A DNA stretch of 22,615 nt from Clostridiales bacterium (GTDB lineage: Bacteria > Bacillota > Clostridia > Lachnospirales > Lachnospiraceae): NCBI GenBank assembly GCA_021203115.1, contig JAJQBV010000197.1:1-22615 (forward strand), written 5' to 3'. Under the pieces are notes generated by a model. The model ran no database searches. It saw nothing but the letters and a program-made list of their open reading frames with translations, and was not told where the DNA came from. Shown here piece after piece: positions 1-7,477 of this stretch. How positions within the stretch are numbered: position 1 is the stretch's first letter; every line of letters starts with the position of its first letter. The translations under genes and the position numbers were made by a program.

Positions 1-267
1 GAGTACATGAAGGAGCGGATCGGTCAGACCTTCGAGGGCGTGATCTCCGGCATCACCAAATACGGCCTCTATGTGGAGCTCCCGAACACCGTTGAGGGAC
101 TTGTGCATGTCACAAGCCTGACCGACGACTATTATAATTATATCGAGGACAGCTACGAGATGGTCGGCGAGCACACCGGCCGGACATACCGGCTCGGGCA
201 GACCGTGACCATCTGCGTGACCGGGGCAGATCGATTGATGCGGACGATAGATTTTATTTTGACTTAG
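1..267 (+). CDS. rnr: Ribonuclease R, C-terminal fragment (5' end outside window)
   Basis: The reading frame is open from the first base, so this is the tail of a longer gene; the ATG at 7 is internal. The 88 visible residues form an S1 RNA-binding domain: the stretch from about residue 8 (TFEGVISGITKYGLYVEL) through EGLVHVTSL is the S1 beta-barrel core. The end (VTGADRLMRTIDFIL) matches the usual finish of RNase R, a processive 3'-5' exoribonuclease that degrades structured RNA and helps clear trans-translation substrates. The catalytic RNB domain is upstream of the window. smpB starts 13 bases after the stop, the common Firmicutes order secG-rnr-smpB, which supports RNase R over other S1 proteins. 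No basic low-complexity tail follows the S1 domain. Confidence 0.9.
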   Translation, partial: EYMKERIGQTFEGVISGITKYGLYVELPNTVEGLVHVTSLTDDYYNYIEDSYEMVGEHTGRTYRLGQTVTICVTGADRLMRTIDFILT

Positions 268-280
268 GCGGTATTGAAAT

Positions 281-742
281 ATGGGAAAAGACACGATAAA
301 ATTGATTGCGAACAACAAAAAAGCCTACCACGATTATTTTATCGAGGAGACCTACGAGGCCGGGATCGCCCTCCACGGAACAGAGGTCAAGTCCGTCCGG
401 ATGGGCAAGTGCAGCGTGAAGGAATCCTTTATCCGGATCGAGCACGGTGAGGTGATCGCCTACGGCCTGCATATCAGCCCCTACGAGAAGGGAAACATTT
501 TCAACCGGGATCCGATGCGGCCGAAAAAGCTTCTCCTCCACCGGCACGAGATCAACAAGATTGCCGGAAAGATCAAGGAGAAGGGCTACACGCTGGTGCC
601 GCTGAAGGTTTACCTGAAGGGCAGCCTGATCAAGGTGGAGATCGGCCTGGCGCGGGGCAAAAAGCTCTATGACAAGCGGCAGACCCTTGCAAAAAAGGAC
701 ATGCAGCGCGAGGCGGAGAGAGAGTACAAACAGCGTTTTTAA
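281..742 (+). CDS. smpB: SmpB, SsrA (tmRNA)-binding protein
   Basis: A full-length 153-residue SmpB, the small basic protein that delivers tmRNA to stalled ribosomes for trans-translation. Visible family signatures are the N-terminal [21 protein letters not shown], the GTEVKSVR strand near residue 33, the HISPYEKGN segment, and the C-terminal [13 protein letters not shown] segment (here [16 protein letters not shown]). The last two lead into the basic tail that enters the mRNA channel. It lies 13 bases after rnr and 16 bases before the aminopeptidase gene, so it is probably cotranscribed with both. Many Firmicutes place ssrA just downstream of smpB; there is no room for it here, so tmRNA must be encoded elsewhere. 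The start is the only good ATG and the length is normal for the family. Confidence 0.97.
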   Translation: MGKDTIKLIANNKKAYHDYFIEETYEAGIALHGTEVKSVRMGKCSVKESFIRIEHGEVIAYGLHISPYEKGNIFNRDPMRPKKLLLHRHEINKIAGKIKEKGYTLVPLKVYLKGSLIKVEIGLARGKKLYDKRQTLAKKDMQREAEREYKQRF

Positions 743-758
743 TAAGGAGGACAGTGAG

Positions 759-2549
759 ATGAATAACAGCAGACTGACGCAGTTGCGCGCGGAAATGAAG
801 CAGCGCGGGATCGACGCGTATGTGGTGCCGACCGCGGATTTTCATGAATCGGAGTATGTGGGAGAGTATTTCCGGGCGAGAGAGTTTCTGACCGGATTTA
901 CCGGATCCGCGGGCACCGCCGTGGTGACGGCGGACAAGGCGGGACTCTGGACGGACGGACGGTATTTTATCCAGGCGGCGGCGCAGCTTGCCGATTCCGG
1001 ATTCGAGCTGTATAAAATGGGCGAGGAGGGCGTGCCGGAGATTCCGAAGTTTCTGGAGGACGAGCTCCCGCAGGGCGGCGTTCTGGGCTTTGACGGGCGT
1101 GTGGTCAACTGCAAGCTGGCCGAAAAGTTTGAGAAGGCGGCGGAGAAAAAGAACGGCAGCCTGTATGTGACAGAGGATCTGGTGGATCAGATCTGGACCG
1201 GCCGTCCGGCGATGGCCTGCACGAAAACATGGATTCTGACCGAGGAGTACAGCGGCGAATCCACTGTATCCAAGTTAAACCGGATCCGGGAGAAGATGGC
1301 CGGGGAGAAGGCGGATTACCACATTGTCGCCTCCCTCTATGACATCGCGTGGATCTTAAACCTCCGCGCGGACGATATCGAGAATGTTCCGGTATTTCTT
1401 TCCTTCCTGTTGATTGAGAAGGAGACGGCGACCCTGTTTATCCAGCCGGAGGCGGTGGATGAGACCGTGACGGCGTATCTTGCGGACTGCGGCGTGACCG
1501 TTGATTCCTATTGGAATGTCTATGACGCGGTGACGAAGCTGCCGGGGGATGCCGCCCTTCTGATGAACCGGAAGGTTGTGAATTACCGCATGGCCTCCGC
1601 TCTGCCGGAGCGTATGACGGTGGTTGACAGGGACGACCCTTCGGAGCTGATGAAGGCGGTGAAAAATGAGACCGAGCTCGCCAACACCCGCAAGGCACAT
1701 TTGAGGGACGGCGTCGCCATGACGAAGTTCATGTACTGGCTGAAGACGAATGTCGGGAAGATTCCCATGGATGAGTACAGCGTGGGCTGCTATCTGGACA
1801 GCCTTCGCGCACAGCAGGAGCATTTTCTCGACCTGAGCTTTGCGGATATCTGCGCCTACGGGCCGAACGCGGCGATGATGCACTATGAGGCTACGGCTGA
1901 GGAGAAGTCGGAGCTTCGCCCGGAGGGGATGCTACTGGTGGATTCCGGCGGACATTATCTGGAGGGGACGACGGACATCACCCGGACCTTTGTACTGGGA
2001 CCGATTACGCCGAAGATGCGCCTCCACTATACGACGGTGCTCCGCTGCAATCTGGCGCTGGCGCATGTGAAGTTTCTCTATGGCTGCGGCGGCCTGTCCA
2101 TGGATGTGGTCTGCCGGGGACCGCTGTGGGAGATGGGGCTGGATTACCGCTGCGGCACCGGGCACGGCGTGGGGCATATCCTGAATGTTCACGAGGGTCC
2201 GAACGGCTTCCGCTACAAGATCGTTCCGGAGCGCAACGACAGCGGCCGCTTGGCGGCGGGCATGATCACCACGGATGAGCCGGGAGTTTATCTGGAGGGG
2301 GAGTACGGCATCCGCATCGAGAATGAGCTGATCTGTGTGAAGGATGAGAAAAACGAGTACGGCCAGTTCATGAAGTTTGAGAATATTACCTACTGCCCGA
2401 TTGATCTGGACGGCGTTGACCCGGAGCTGATGTCGGCGCGGGAGAAACAGCAGCTGAACGATTATCATAAGACGGTTTACGAGAAGATCGCGCCGTTCCT
2501 GACCGATGAGGAGCGGGCGTGGCTTAAGGTATACACCAGAGCGATCTGA
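759..2549 (+). CDS. pepP: Aminopeptidase P family protein (M24B, Xaa-Pro aminopeptidase)
   Basis: A 596-residue cytosolic metallopeptidase predicted to remove N-terminal residues that precede proline. It has the long three-domain form (two creatinase-like N-terminal domains, then the M24 pita-bread domain and a short C-terminal extension), like eukaryotic cytosolic XPNPEP1 rather than the shorter E. coli PepP. All five metal ligands are visible: D395 (VDSGG), D406 (TTDITRTF), H469 (GTGHGVGH), E507 (TTDEPGVY) and E521 (IRIENEL). H478 in NVHEGP matches the catalytic histidine. The frame stays open back to 669, inside smpB. I chose ATG 759 because AAGGAGG lies at 744-750, eight bases upstream, and because MNNSRLTQLRAEM is a typical family start. 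It sits between smpB and polA in a tight run. Confidence 0.93.
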   Translation: MNNSRLTQLRAEMKQRGIDAYVVPTADFHESEYVGEYFRAREFLTGFTGSAGTAVVTADKAGLWTDGRYFIQAAAQLADSGFELYKMGEEGVPEIPKFLEDELPQGGVLGFDGRVVNCKLAEKFEKAAEKKNGSLYVTEDLVDQIWTGRPAMACTKTWILTEEYSGESTVSKLNRIREKMAGEKADYHIVASLYDIAWILNLRADDIENVPVFLSFLLIEKETATLFIQPEAVDETVTAYLADCGVTVDSYWNVYDAVTKLPGDAALLMNRKVVNYRMASALPERMTVVDRDDPSELMKAVKNETELANTRKAHLRDGVAMTKFMYWLKTNVGKIPMDEYSVGCYLDSLRAQQEHFLDLSFADICAYGPNAAMMHYEATAEEKSELRPEGMLLVDSGGHYLEGTTDITRTFVLGPITPKMRLHYTTVLRCNLALAHVKFLYGCGGLSMDVVCRGPLWEMGLDYRCGTGHGVGHILNVHEGPNGFRYKIVPERNDSGRLAAGMITTDEPGVYLEGEYGIRIENELICVKDEKNEYGQFMKFENITYCPIDLDGVDPELMSAREKQQLNDYHKTVYEKIAPFLTDEERAWLKVYTRAI

Positions 2550-2584
2550 AACGGCATAAAATGTACGGCGAAATGGAGTAGGAT

Positions 2585-5275
2585 ATGAAAAAATTAGTTC
2601 TGATCGATGGCCACAGTATTTTAAACCGGGCGTTTTTCGGCATCCCGGACCTCACAAACTCCGAGGGACTGCACACGAACGCAGTCTACGGTTTTTTAAA
2701 TATCATGTTCAAAATTCTGGACGAGGAGAAACCGGACTATCTGACTGTGGCGTTTGACCGGAGCGAGCCGACATTCCGCCATGAAATGTATGCGGCCTAC
2801 AAGGGCACCCGGAGGCCGATGGCAGAGGAGCTGCGCCAGCAGGTTCCGGTGATCAAGGACGTCCTGCACGCCATGCAGATTGTCACGTTGGAGAAGGCGG
2901 GCTACGAGGCGGATGATATTCTCGGCACGCTGGCCGGACGCGCGGAGCGCGGGGGGATGGAGGTCAGCATCATTTCCGGAGACCGGGATCTTTTGCAGCT
3001 GGCGACGGATCGGGTGAAGATCCGCATTCCGAAGACGAAAAAGACCGGAACTGAGATCGAGGATTACAACGCAAAGGATGTCGTCGAGCGGTATCAGGTT
3101 ACGCCGAAGGAGTTTATCGATGTCAAGGCGCTGATGGGAGACAGCTCGGACAACATTCCGGGTGTGCCGGGCATCGGCGAGAAGGGCGCGATGAACATTA
3201 TCGCGAAATACGGCAGCATCGAAAATGCCTATGCCCATGTGGACGAGATTACGCCGAAGCGGGCGCAGTCTGCGCTGGCGGAGCACTATGACATGGCACA
3301 GCTGAGCAAAGAGCTGGCGACCATTGAGACGAATGCGCCGGTCGATTACGCGTTTGAGGCGGCGGCTGTGGGCGATTTTTACACGGAGGAGGCTTACCGC
3401 TGGTTTAAGCGGCTGGAGTTTAAGCAGATGCTGCTCCGCTTTGAAAACCGCCCGGAGGAGAACAATTCAGTGGAGGACTCGTTCCGGATTCTCACGGACC
3501 GCGCGGAGGCGGAGCGGTTTTTTGCGGATTTTTCCGCGGAGCGGGCGGCAGTAGCGCTTCTGGAGGATGGACAATATCTGGTGGCCGCACCGGAGGCATA
3601 TCGCCTCTACGGCGTGGCGGTCGCTTTTCAGCGCCCGGCCGGAGAGGGTGTCGGGGAAAGCGGTGCGGATGTAGTCTGTATCCCCTGCACACAGGAGTTG
3701 CCGGTCGATGACCTGAATGGAAATTTACAGCGCCTTTGCGATTCCTGCGGGACGATTCTCACGCCGGACGCGAAAGCACTTCTGAAGCATGTCAGTTTAT
3801 CCGGGGAGCGGCAGATGACGGATACGAGCCTGGCTGCGTACCTTTTAAATCCTCTGAAAAATGAATACGCTTACGATGATATCGCAAAGGATTATCTCGG
3901 ACAGATGATTCCCGCGCGGGCGGATCTCCTTGGGAAATTAAAGCCGCAGAAGGCGGCGCAGGAAAAGCCGGAGGCGCTGGCGAAGATGGCCTGCTACATG
4001 GCGTGGACCGCGCTGTGCGCGGCGGAGCCGCTGATGCAGGCGCTCGCGGATGCCGGGATGGAAAGCCTGTACCGCGAGGTGGAGCTGCCGTTGGTCTGTG
4101 TTCTGGATTCCATGGAGAAGGAGGGCGTCTGCGTGGACGGCGGGGCGCTTCATGACTACGGGGAGCAGCTCGTGGGGCGAATCGCCGAGCTGGAGCAGAG
4201 TATCTACGAGGAGGCGGGGGAGGTTTTTAACATCAACTCTCCGAAGCAGCTGGGCGTGATTTTGTTTGAAAAGCTGCACCTGCCGAACGGGAAAAAGACG
4301 AAGACCGGTTATTCCACGGCGGCGGATGTGCTGGAAAAGCTGGCGCCGGAGTATCCGATCGTCTCGGAGATTTTAGAGTACCGTCAGCTGACAAAATTAA
4401 AATCGACCTATGCCGAGGGGCTTGGCGCCTGCATCGCGGCGGACGGGCGGATCCATACGACGTTTAATCAGACCATCACGGCGACGGGGCGTTTGAGCAG
4501 CACGGAGCCGAACCTGCAGAACATTCCTATCCGCATGGAGCAGGGGCGGCTGATCCGCAAGGTTTTTATCCCGAAGGAGGGATATGTTTTTCTCGATGCG
4601 GACTACTCCCAGATCGAGCTGCGCGTGCTGGCGCACATGTCGGAGGATCAGAACCTGATCGAGGCGTATCGCCACGCGGAGGATATTCACCGGATCACGG
4701 CATCGCAGGTTTTCCATACGCCGGTGGACGAGGTGACGCCCCTGCAGCGGCGCAACGCCAAGGCGGTGAACTTCGGCATTGTCTACGGCATCAGTTCCTT
4801 CGGGCTGAGTCAGGACCTGAGCATTTCCCGCAAAGAGGCGGAGGAGTATATTAAAAATTATTTTGCGACGTTTCCCGGCATCAAGCGTTTTCTTGACCGG
4901 ATGGTGGAGGATGCAAAGGAGAAGGGCTACGCCGTGACCATGTTCGGGCGGCGGCGGCCGGTGCCGGAGCTTTCCTCCGGAAACTTTATGCAGCGGCAGT
5001 TCGGGGAGCGGATCGCGATGAATTCTCCCATCCAGGGGACGGCGGCGGACATCATCAAGATTGCGATGATACGGGTGTATCGGAGGCTGGAGTCGGAGGG
5101 CTTAAAGTCCCGGCTGATTCTTCAGGTGCACGATGAGCTGCTGGTCGAGACGGCGTCGGATGAGGTCGAACAGGTGAAGGCGATCCTCTCGGAGGAGATG
5201 CGCAATGCGGCGGAGCTCTCCGTGGATCTGGAGGTGGATATGAACGCCGGGGAAAACTGGTTCGAGGCGCACTAA
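2585..5275 (+). CDS. polA: DNA polymerase I
   Basis: An 896-residue family A polymerase for Okazaki fragment maturation and repair. Three modules are visible. Residues 1 to about 290 are the 5'-3' flap exonuclease (LIDGHSILNRAFF, GYEADDILGT, SGDRDLLQL, MGDSSDNIPGVPGIGEK helix-hairpin-helix). Residues about 300-480 are a diverged 3'-5' exonuclease fold. The rest is the polymerase. Motif A is DADYSQIELR with the metal-binding Asp at 673, motif B is RRNAKAVNFGIVYG, and motif C is QVHDELL with D850-E851. The proofreading domain lacks the DxE of exo motif I (the strand reads AAVALLEDGQYL), so it is probably inactive, as in Bacillus and Taq enzymes. GGAG at 2575-2578 supports the start. coaE follows after 44 bases, a polA-coaE order common in Firmicutes. 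Confidence 0.98.
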   Translation: MKKLVLIDGHSILNRAFFGIPDLTNSEGLHTNAVYGFLNIMFKILDEEKPDYLTVAFDRSEPTFRHEMYAAYKGTRRPMAEELRQQVPVIKDVLHAMQIVTLEKAGYEADDILGTLAGRAERGGMEVSIISGDRDLLQLATDRVKIRIPKTKKTGTEIEDYNAKDVVERYQVTPKEFIDVKALMGDSSDNIPGVPGIGEKGAMNIIAKYGSIENAYAHVDEITPKRAQSALAEHYDMAQLSKELATIETNAPVDYAFEAAAVGDFYTEEAYRWFKRLEFKQMLLRFENRPEENNSVEDSFRILTDRAEAERFFADFSAERAAVALLEDGQYLVAAPEAYRLYGVAVAFQRPAGEGVGESGADVVCIPCTQELPVDDLNGNLQRLCDSCGTILTPDAKALLKHVSLSGERQMTDTSLAAYLLNPLKNEYAYDDIAKDYLGQMIPARADLLGKLKPQKAAQEKPEALAKMACYMAWTALCAAEPLMQALADAGMESLYREVELPLVCVLDSMEKEGVCVDGGALHDYGEQLVGRIAELEQSIYEEAGEVFNINSPKQLGVILFEKLHLPNGKKTKTGYSTAADVLEKLAPEYPIVSEILEYRQLTKLKSTYAEGLGACIAADGRIHTTFNQTITATGRLSSTEPNLQNIPIRMEQGRLIRKVFIPKEGYVFLDADYSQIELRVLAHMSEDQNLIEAYRHAEDIHRITASQVFHTPVDEVTPLQRRNAKAVNFGIVYGISSFGLSQDLSISRKEAEEYIKNYFATFPGIKRFLDRMVEDAKEKGYAVTMFGRRRPVPELSSGNFMQRQFGERIAMNSPIQGTAADIIKIAMIRVYRRLESEGLKSRLILQVHDELLVETASDEVEQVKAILSEEMRNAAELSVDLEVDMNAGENWFEAH

Positions 5276-5319
5276 ACCGTGTTTCGAATCAATCACAGGT
5301 GAATGACAGGGGAGAGCAT

Positions 5320-5925
5320 ATGCTTTTTATCGGAATCACCGGCGGAGTCGGAGCCGGAAAATCAGCCATTCTCAACTATATGAGAGAAAATTATCACTGC
5401 AGGGTCATGCTGGCGGACGAGATCGCCCATGACCTGATGGAGCCGGGGAGCGCCTGCCATGAAACGCTTCGGATCTTGTTCGGCGCGGATGATGTCTGGG
5501 AGGCTGACGGGCGGTTTGACCGTGCAAAGTTGGCGGCGGTTCTTTTTTCGGACGAGAAAAAGCGCACGGCCTTAAACGGGATTGTCCATCCCGCGGTGAA
5601 GGAATACGTGATCGGGCAGTATCAGGCGGAGAAGGAGCGGGGAGAACTGTATTTTCTTGTCCTGGAGGCCGCACTTCTGATCGAGGAAAATTATGATGCG
5701 GTCTGTGATGAGCTGTGGTATATTTATACCTCGGAGGAGAACCGCAGGAAGCGGCTGAAGGAAAACCGCGGTTATTCGGACGCGAAGGTCGACGGCATTT
5801 TTGCAAGCCAGCTCTCCGAGGCGGTTTTTCGCGCACACTGCGCGGAGGAGATCGATAACAACGGGACGCCGGAGGAGTCGTTTCGGCAGATTGATGCGAT
5901 TCTGAAAAAACATTTACCGATATAG
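5320..5925 (+). CDS. coaE: Dephospho-CoA kinase
   Basis: A 201-residue P-loop kinase that phosphorylates the 3'-OH of dephospho-CoA, the last step of coenzyme A synthesis. The N-terminus MLFIGITGGVGAGKS carries the Walker A motif (G8 to S15). LADEIAHDLMEPG, DRAKLAAVLF, GIVHPAVKEYV and LVLEAALLIEENYD are the family's CoA- and nucleotide-binding segments in the right order. The usual R-x-x-R lid region is present as ENRRKRLKENRGYSD. The frame extends to a GTG at 5299, but ATG 5320 is preferred: AGGGGAG at 5308-5314 precedes it by five bases and the first residues then match the family start exactly. The length fits the roughly 200-residue norm. It lies between polA and the WalJ-like gene in an apparent operon. 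Confidence 0.95.
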   Translation: MLFIGITGGVGAGKSAILNYMRENYHCRVMLADEIAHDLMEPGSACHETLRILFGADDVWEADGRFDRAKLAAVLFSDEKKRTALNGIVHPAVKEYVIGQYQAEKERGELYFLVLEAALLIEENYDAVCDELWYIYTSEENRRKRLKENRGYSDAKVDGIFASQLSEAVFRAHCAEEIDNNGTPEESFRQIDAILKKHLPI

Positions 5926-5947
5926 ACGAAGGAAGATACAAAGAATT

Positions 5948-6745
5948 ATGGAACTATGCAGCATAGCCAGCGGCAGCAGCGGGAACTGTATCTATGCGGG
6001 GACGGAGGACTGCCGCCTGTTGATCGATGCCGGAATCAGCGGCAAACGCATTGAGGCCGGCTTAAATGAGATCGGCTTAAAGACAGCGGAGATGGACGGC
6101 ATTCTCATCACGCATGAGCACGCGGATCATATCAAAAGTCTGGGCGTCCTTGCCCGCAAGTACGGTCTGCCCATGTACGGGACGCGGGGAACCGTCGACT
6201 ATATTTTGCAGAACCACGCGATCGGAGATGTGGATGAGGCGCTGTTCCGGACCGTGCAGCCGGAGGTGCCGTTTCGCATCGGCGATATGACGATCACGCC
6301 GGTTTCCACCTCCCACGATGCGGCGAAGCCCGTGGCCTACATCATGCGGAAAGACCAGAAATCGATGGCCGTTATCACTGATCTCGGAAAATATGACGAG
6401 AATATTGTGGACAGACTGCAGGGATTGGATGTATTATTGTTGGAGGCAAACCACGATGTACATATGCTGGAGGTCGGGGTTTATCCCTATTATCTGAAGC
6501 AGCGCATTCTCGGCGAGAAGGGACATCTCTCCAATGAGCTTTCCGGGCAGCTGCTGAGTCAGGTCCTCCACGACCGATTCAAAAAAGTGGTGCTGGGGCA
6601 TTTGAGCAAAGAAAATAATTATCCGCAGTTGGCCTATGAGAGCGTGAAGGCGGAGATTACGCTGGCGGACAACCCCTACAAGGGGTCGGATTTCCCCATC
6701 GAGGTGGCGAAGCGGGACGAGGTGTCCGAATTGATTATATTCTAA
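5948..6745 (+). CDS. walJ: WalJ/YycJ-type MBL-fold metallohydrolase
   Basis: A 265-residue single-domain metallo-beta-lactamase-fold protein. The start MELCSIASGSSGNCIYAG and the metal motif THEHADH (H56, H58, D60, H61) are characteristic of the YycJ/WalJ branch. Later ligand positions are suggested by STSHDA, ITDLGKYDENI, LLLEANHD and VLGHLSKENN. Members are reported to be or predicted to be DNA 5'-3' exonucleases acting in mismatch repair, and some lie in walRK operons. Here it follows coaE by 22 bases, consistent with a DNA-maintenance operon with polA. The ribosome site is unusual: AAGGA at 5929-5933 sits 14 bases from the ATG, farther than normal, and no closer one is visible. Family assignment is firm; the substrate is inferred. 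Confidence 0.88.
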   Translation: MELCSIASGSSGNCIYAGTEDCRLLIDAGISGKRIEAGLNEIGLKTAEMDGILITHEHADHIKSLGVLARKYGLPMYGTRGTVDYILQNHAIGDVDEALFRTVQPEVPFRIGDMTITPVSTSHDAAKPVAYIMRKDQKSMAVITDLGKYDENIVDRLQGLDVLLLEANHDVHMLEVGVYPYYLKQRILGEKGHLSNELSGQLLSQVLHDRFKKVVLGHLSKENNYPQLAYESVKAEITLADNPYKGSDFPIEVAKRDEVSELIIF

Positions 6746-6773
6746 AGTTACTGAGCTTGAGAAATGTGAGGCA

Positions 6774-6963
6774 GATGCGGAGGGCACCAGCGGTATATTT
6801 TCAAAGCAACTTTTGTAGGAGCGCTTTTAGCTGAGACGAAATCCAGCGCTTACGAAGACTTAGGCGCGAAGGCTTTCCTGAGCGTCTTAGTCGCAGTTAG
6901 CGATTAGTTTGTCGAAGCGTTGCCCCGGTTGCGTGAAAATATACCGCTGGTACCCGACGCATC
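6774..6963. repeat. 190-bp element with 30-bp terminal inverted repeats (MITE-like)
   Basis: The left end at 6774-6803 and the right end at 6934-6963 are inverted copies matching at 27 of 30 positions. The inner 18 are identical (accagcggtatattttca at 6786-6803 and its complement at 6934-6951). Between them is a non-coding core that can fold further: CTGAGACG (6831-6838) pairs with CGTCTTAG (6883-6890) with one wobble. No start-to-stop gene with a ribosome site is present and no clear target-site duplication flanks it. It fills most of the 246-base gap between walJ and the ACT gene. It looks like a small non-autonomous transposable or dispersed intergenic repeat. A structured RNA is possible. 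I cannot test copy number from one window. Confidence 0.65.
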
Positions 6964-6991
6964 CTACAATTACCAGAATAAGGAGAAAAGT

Positions 6992-7279
6992 ATGATGGAG
7001 AAGACAGCAGGGAAAACGGTGATCACGGTGGTCGGCAAGGACACGGTGGGCATTATCGCGAAGATCTGTACCTATCTGGCGGAGAACCACATCAATGTCA
7101 TGGATATCTCCCAGACGATCGTGCAGGATTATTTCAATATGATGATGATCGCGGATTTGAATACATCGGAGAAGCCCTTTGACGAGGTCTCCGCTGAGCT
7201 GGATGCGGTCGGACAGGAGATCGGGGTCGTCATTCGCTGTCAGCGGGAGGAGATATTCGACGTGATGCACCGGATATGA
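6992..7279 (+). CDS. ACT domain-containing protein (UPF0237 family)
   Basis: A 95-residue protein that is almost entirely one ACT domain. KTVITVVGKDTVGIIAKICTYLAENHINVMDISQT is the beta-alpha-beta half with the glycine-containing turn that usually binds an amino acid. The second half ends in VVIRCQREEIFDVMHRI. ACT domains are small-molecule sensors, and the nearest named relative is the GcvR regulator type. The partner is the UPF0210 gene at 7478; in many Firmicutes the two are adjacent, suggesting a shared but uncharacterised role. AAGGAG at 6980-6985 is six bases before ATG 6992, which decides the start (the next ATG at 6995 is the alternative). It is bracketed by repeat-rich spacers on both sides, unlike the rest of the window. 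Confidence 0.88.
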   Translation: MMEKTAGKTVITVVGKDTVGIIAKICTYLAENHINVMDISQTIVQDYFNMMMIADLNTSEKPFDEVSAELDAVGQEIGVVIRCQREEIFDVMHRI

Positions 7280-7295
7280 TGATACAAGGGGACAG

Positions 7296-7334
7296 AAGTC
7301 ATAAAGCAGATGCTTGCATCTGATTTTATGACTT
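7296..7334. repeat. REP-like palindrome flanked by GGGGAC
   Basis: AAGTCATAAAGCAGATG (7296-7312) and CATCTGATTTTATGACTT (7317-7334) form a hairpin with a four-base loop and one bulge. Both arms abut GGGGAC (7288-7293 and 7335-7340). The left flank atacaaggggaca (7282-7294) resembles short palindromes I associate with REP-type elements in clostridia; that is memory of a pattern, not a search. There is no T run after it, so it is not a convincing terminator, though it does lie just after the ACT gene stop. Confidence 0.5.
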
Positions 7335-7363
7335 GGGGACCCGCAAAAACATGAGGAAGGAGC

Positions 7364-7388
7364 AAATTTGACTGTATCAGTCAAATTT
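7364..7388. repeat. Perfect 11-bp hairpin with 3-base loop
   Basis: AAATTTGACTG (7364-7374), loop TAT, CAGTCAAATTT (7378-7388). The inverted repeat is perfect and lies in the spacer between the ACT and UPF0210 genes. Its symmetry suits either an RNA hairpin or an operator for a dimeric repressor. Confidence 0.5.
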
Positions 7389-7409
7389 AGCGAATTTCGA
7401 ATGTTTCTA

Positions 7410-7441
7410 GGATTGCGGGAGTGTGTAACACGGAGCAATCC
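7410..7441 (+). promoter_or_regulatory. Hairpin upstream of the UPF0210 gene
   Basis: GGATTGC (7410-7416) pairs with GCAATCC (7435-7441). Inside it GTGT (7421-7424) pairs with ACAC (7428-7431), with a symmetric GGGA/GGA internal loop. It ends 23 bases before the ribosome site of the UPF0210 gene (AAGGAG at 7465-7470), with no T run, so it is more likely a leader structure than a terminator. Function unknown. Confidence 0.35.
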
Positions 7442-7477
7442 GTAGTATCATTATAAATATAAAAAAGGAGTACATTC

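Noticed and set aside
743..758. Possible tmRNA (ssrA) gene downstream of smpB
   Set aside because: Only 16 bases separate smpB from the aminopeptidase gene, and no tRNA-Ala-like ends occur nearby.
6887..7438. A 183-codon minus-strand open frame opposite the ACT gene and both repeat spacers
   Set aside because: It runs antisense across a recognised ACT domain and through inverted repeats; no ribosome site or known fold is visible.
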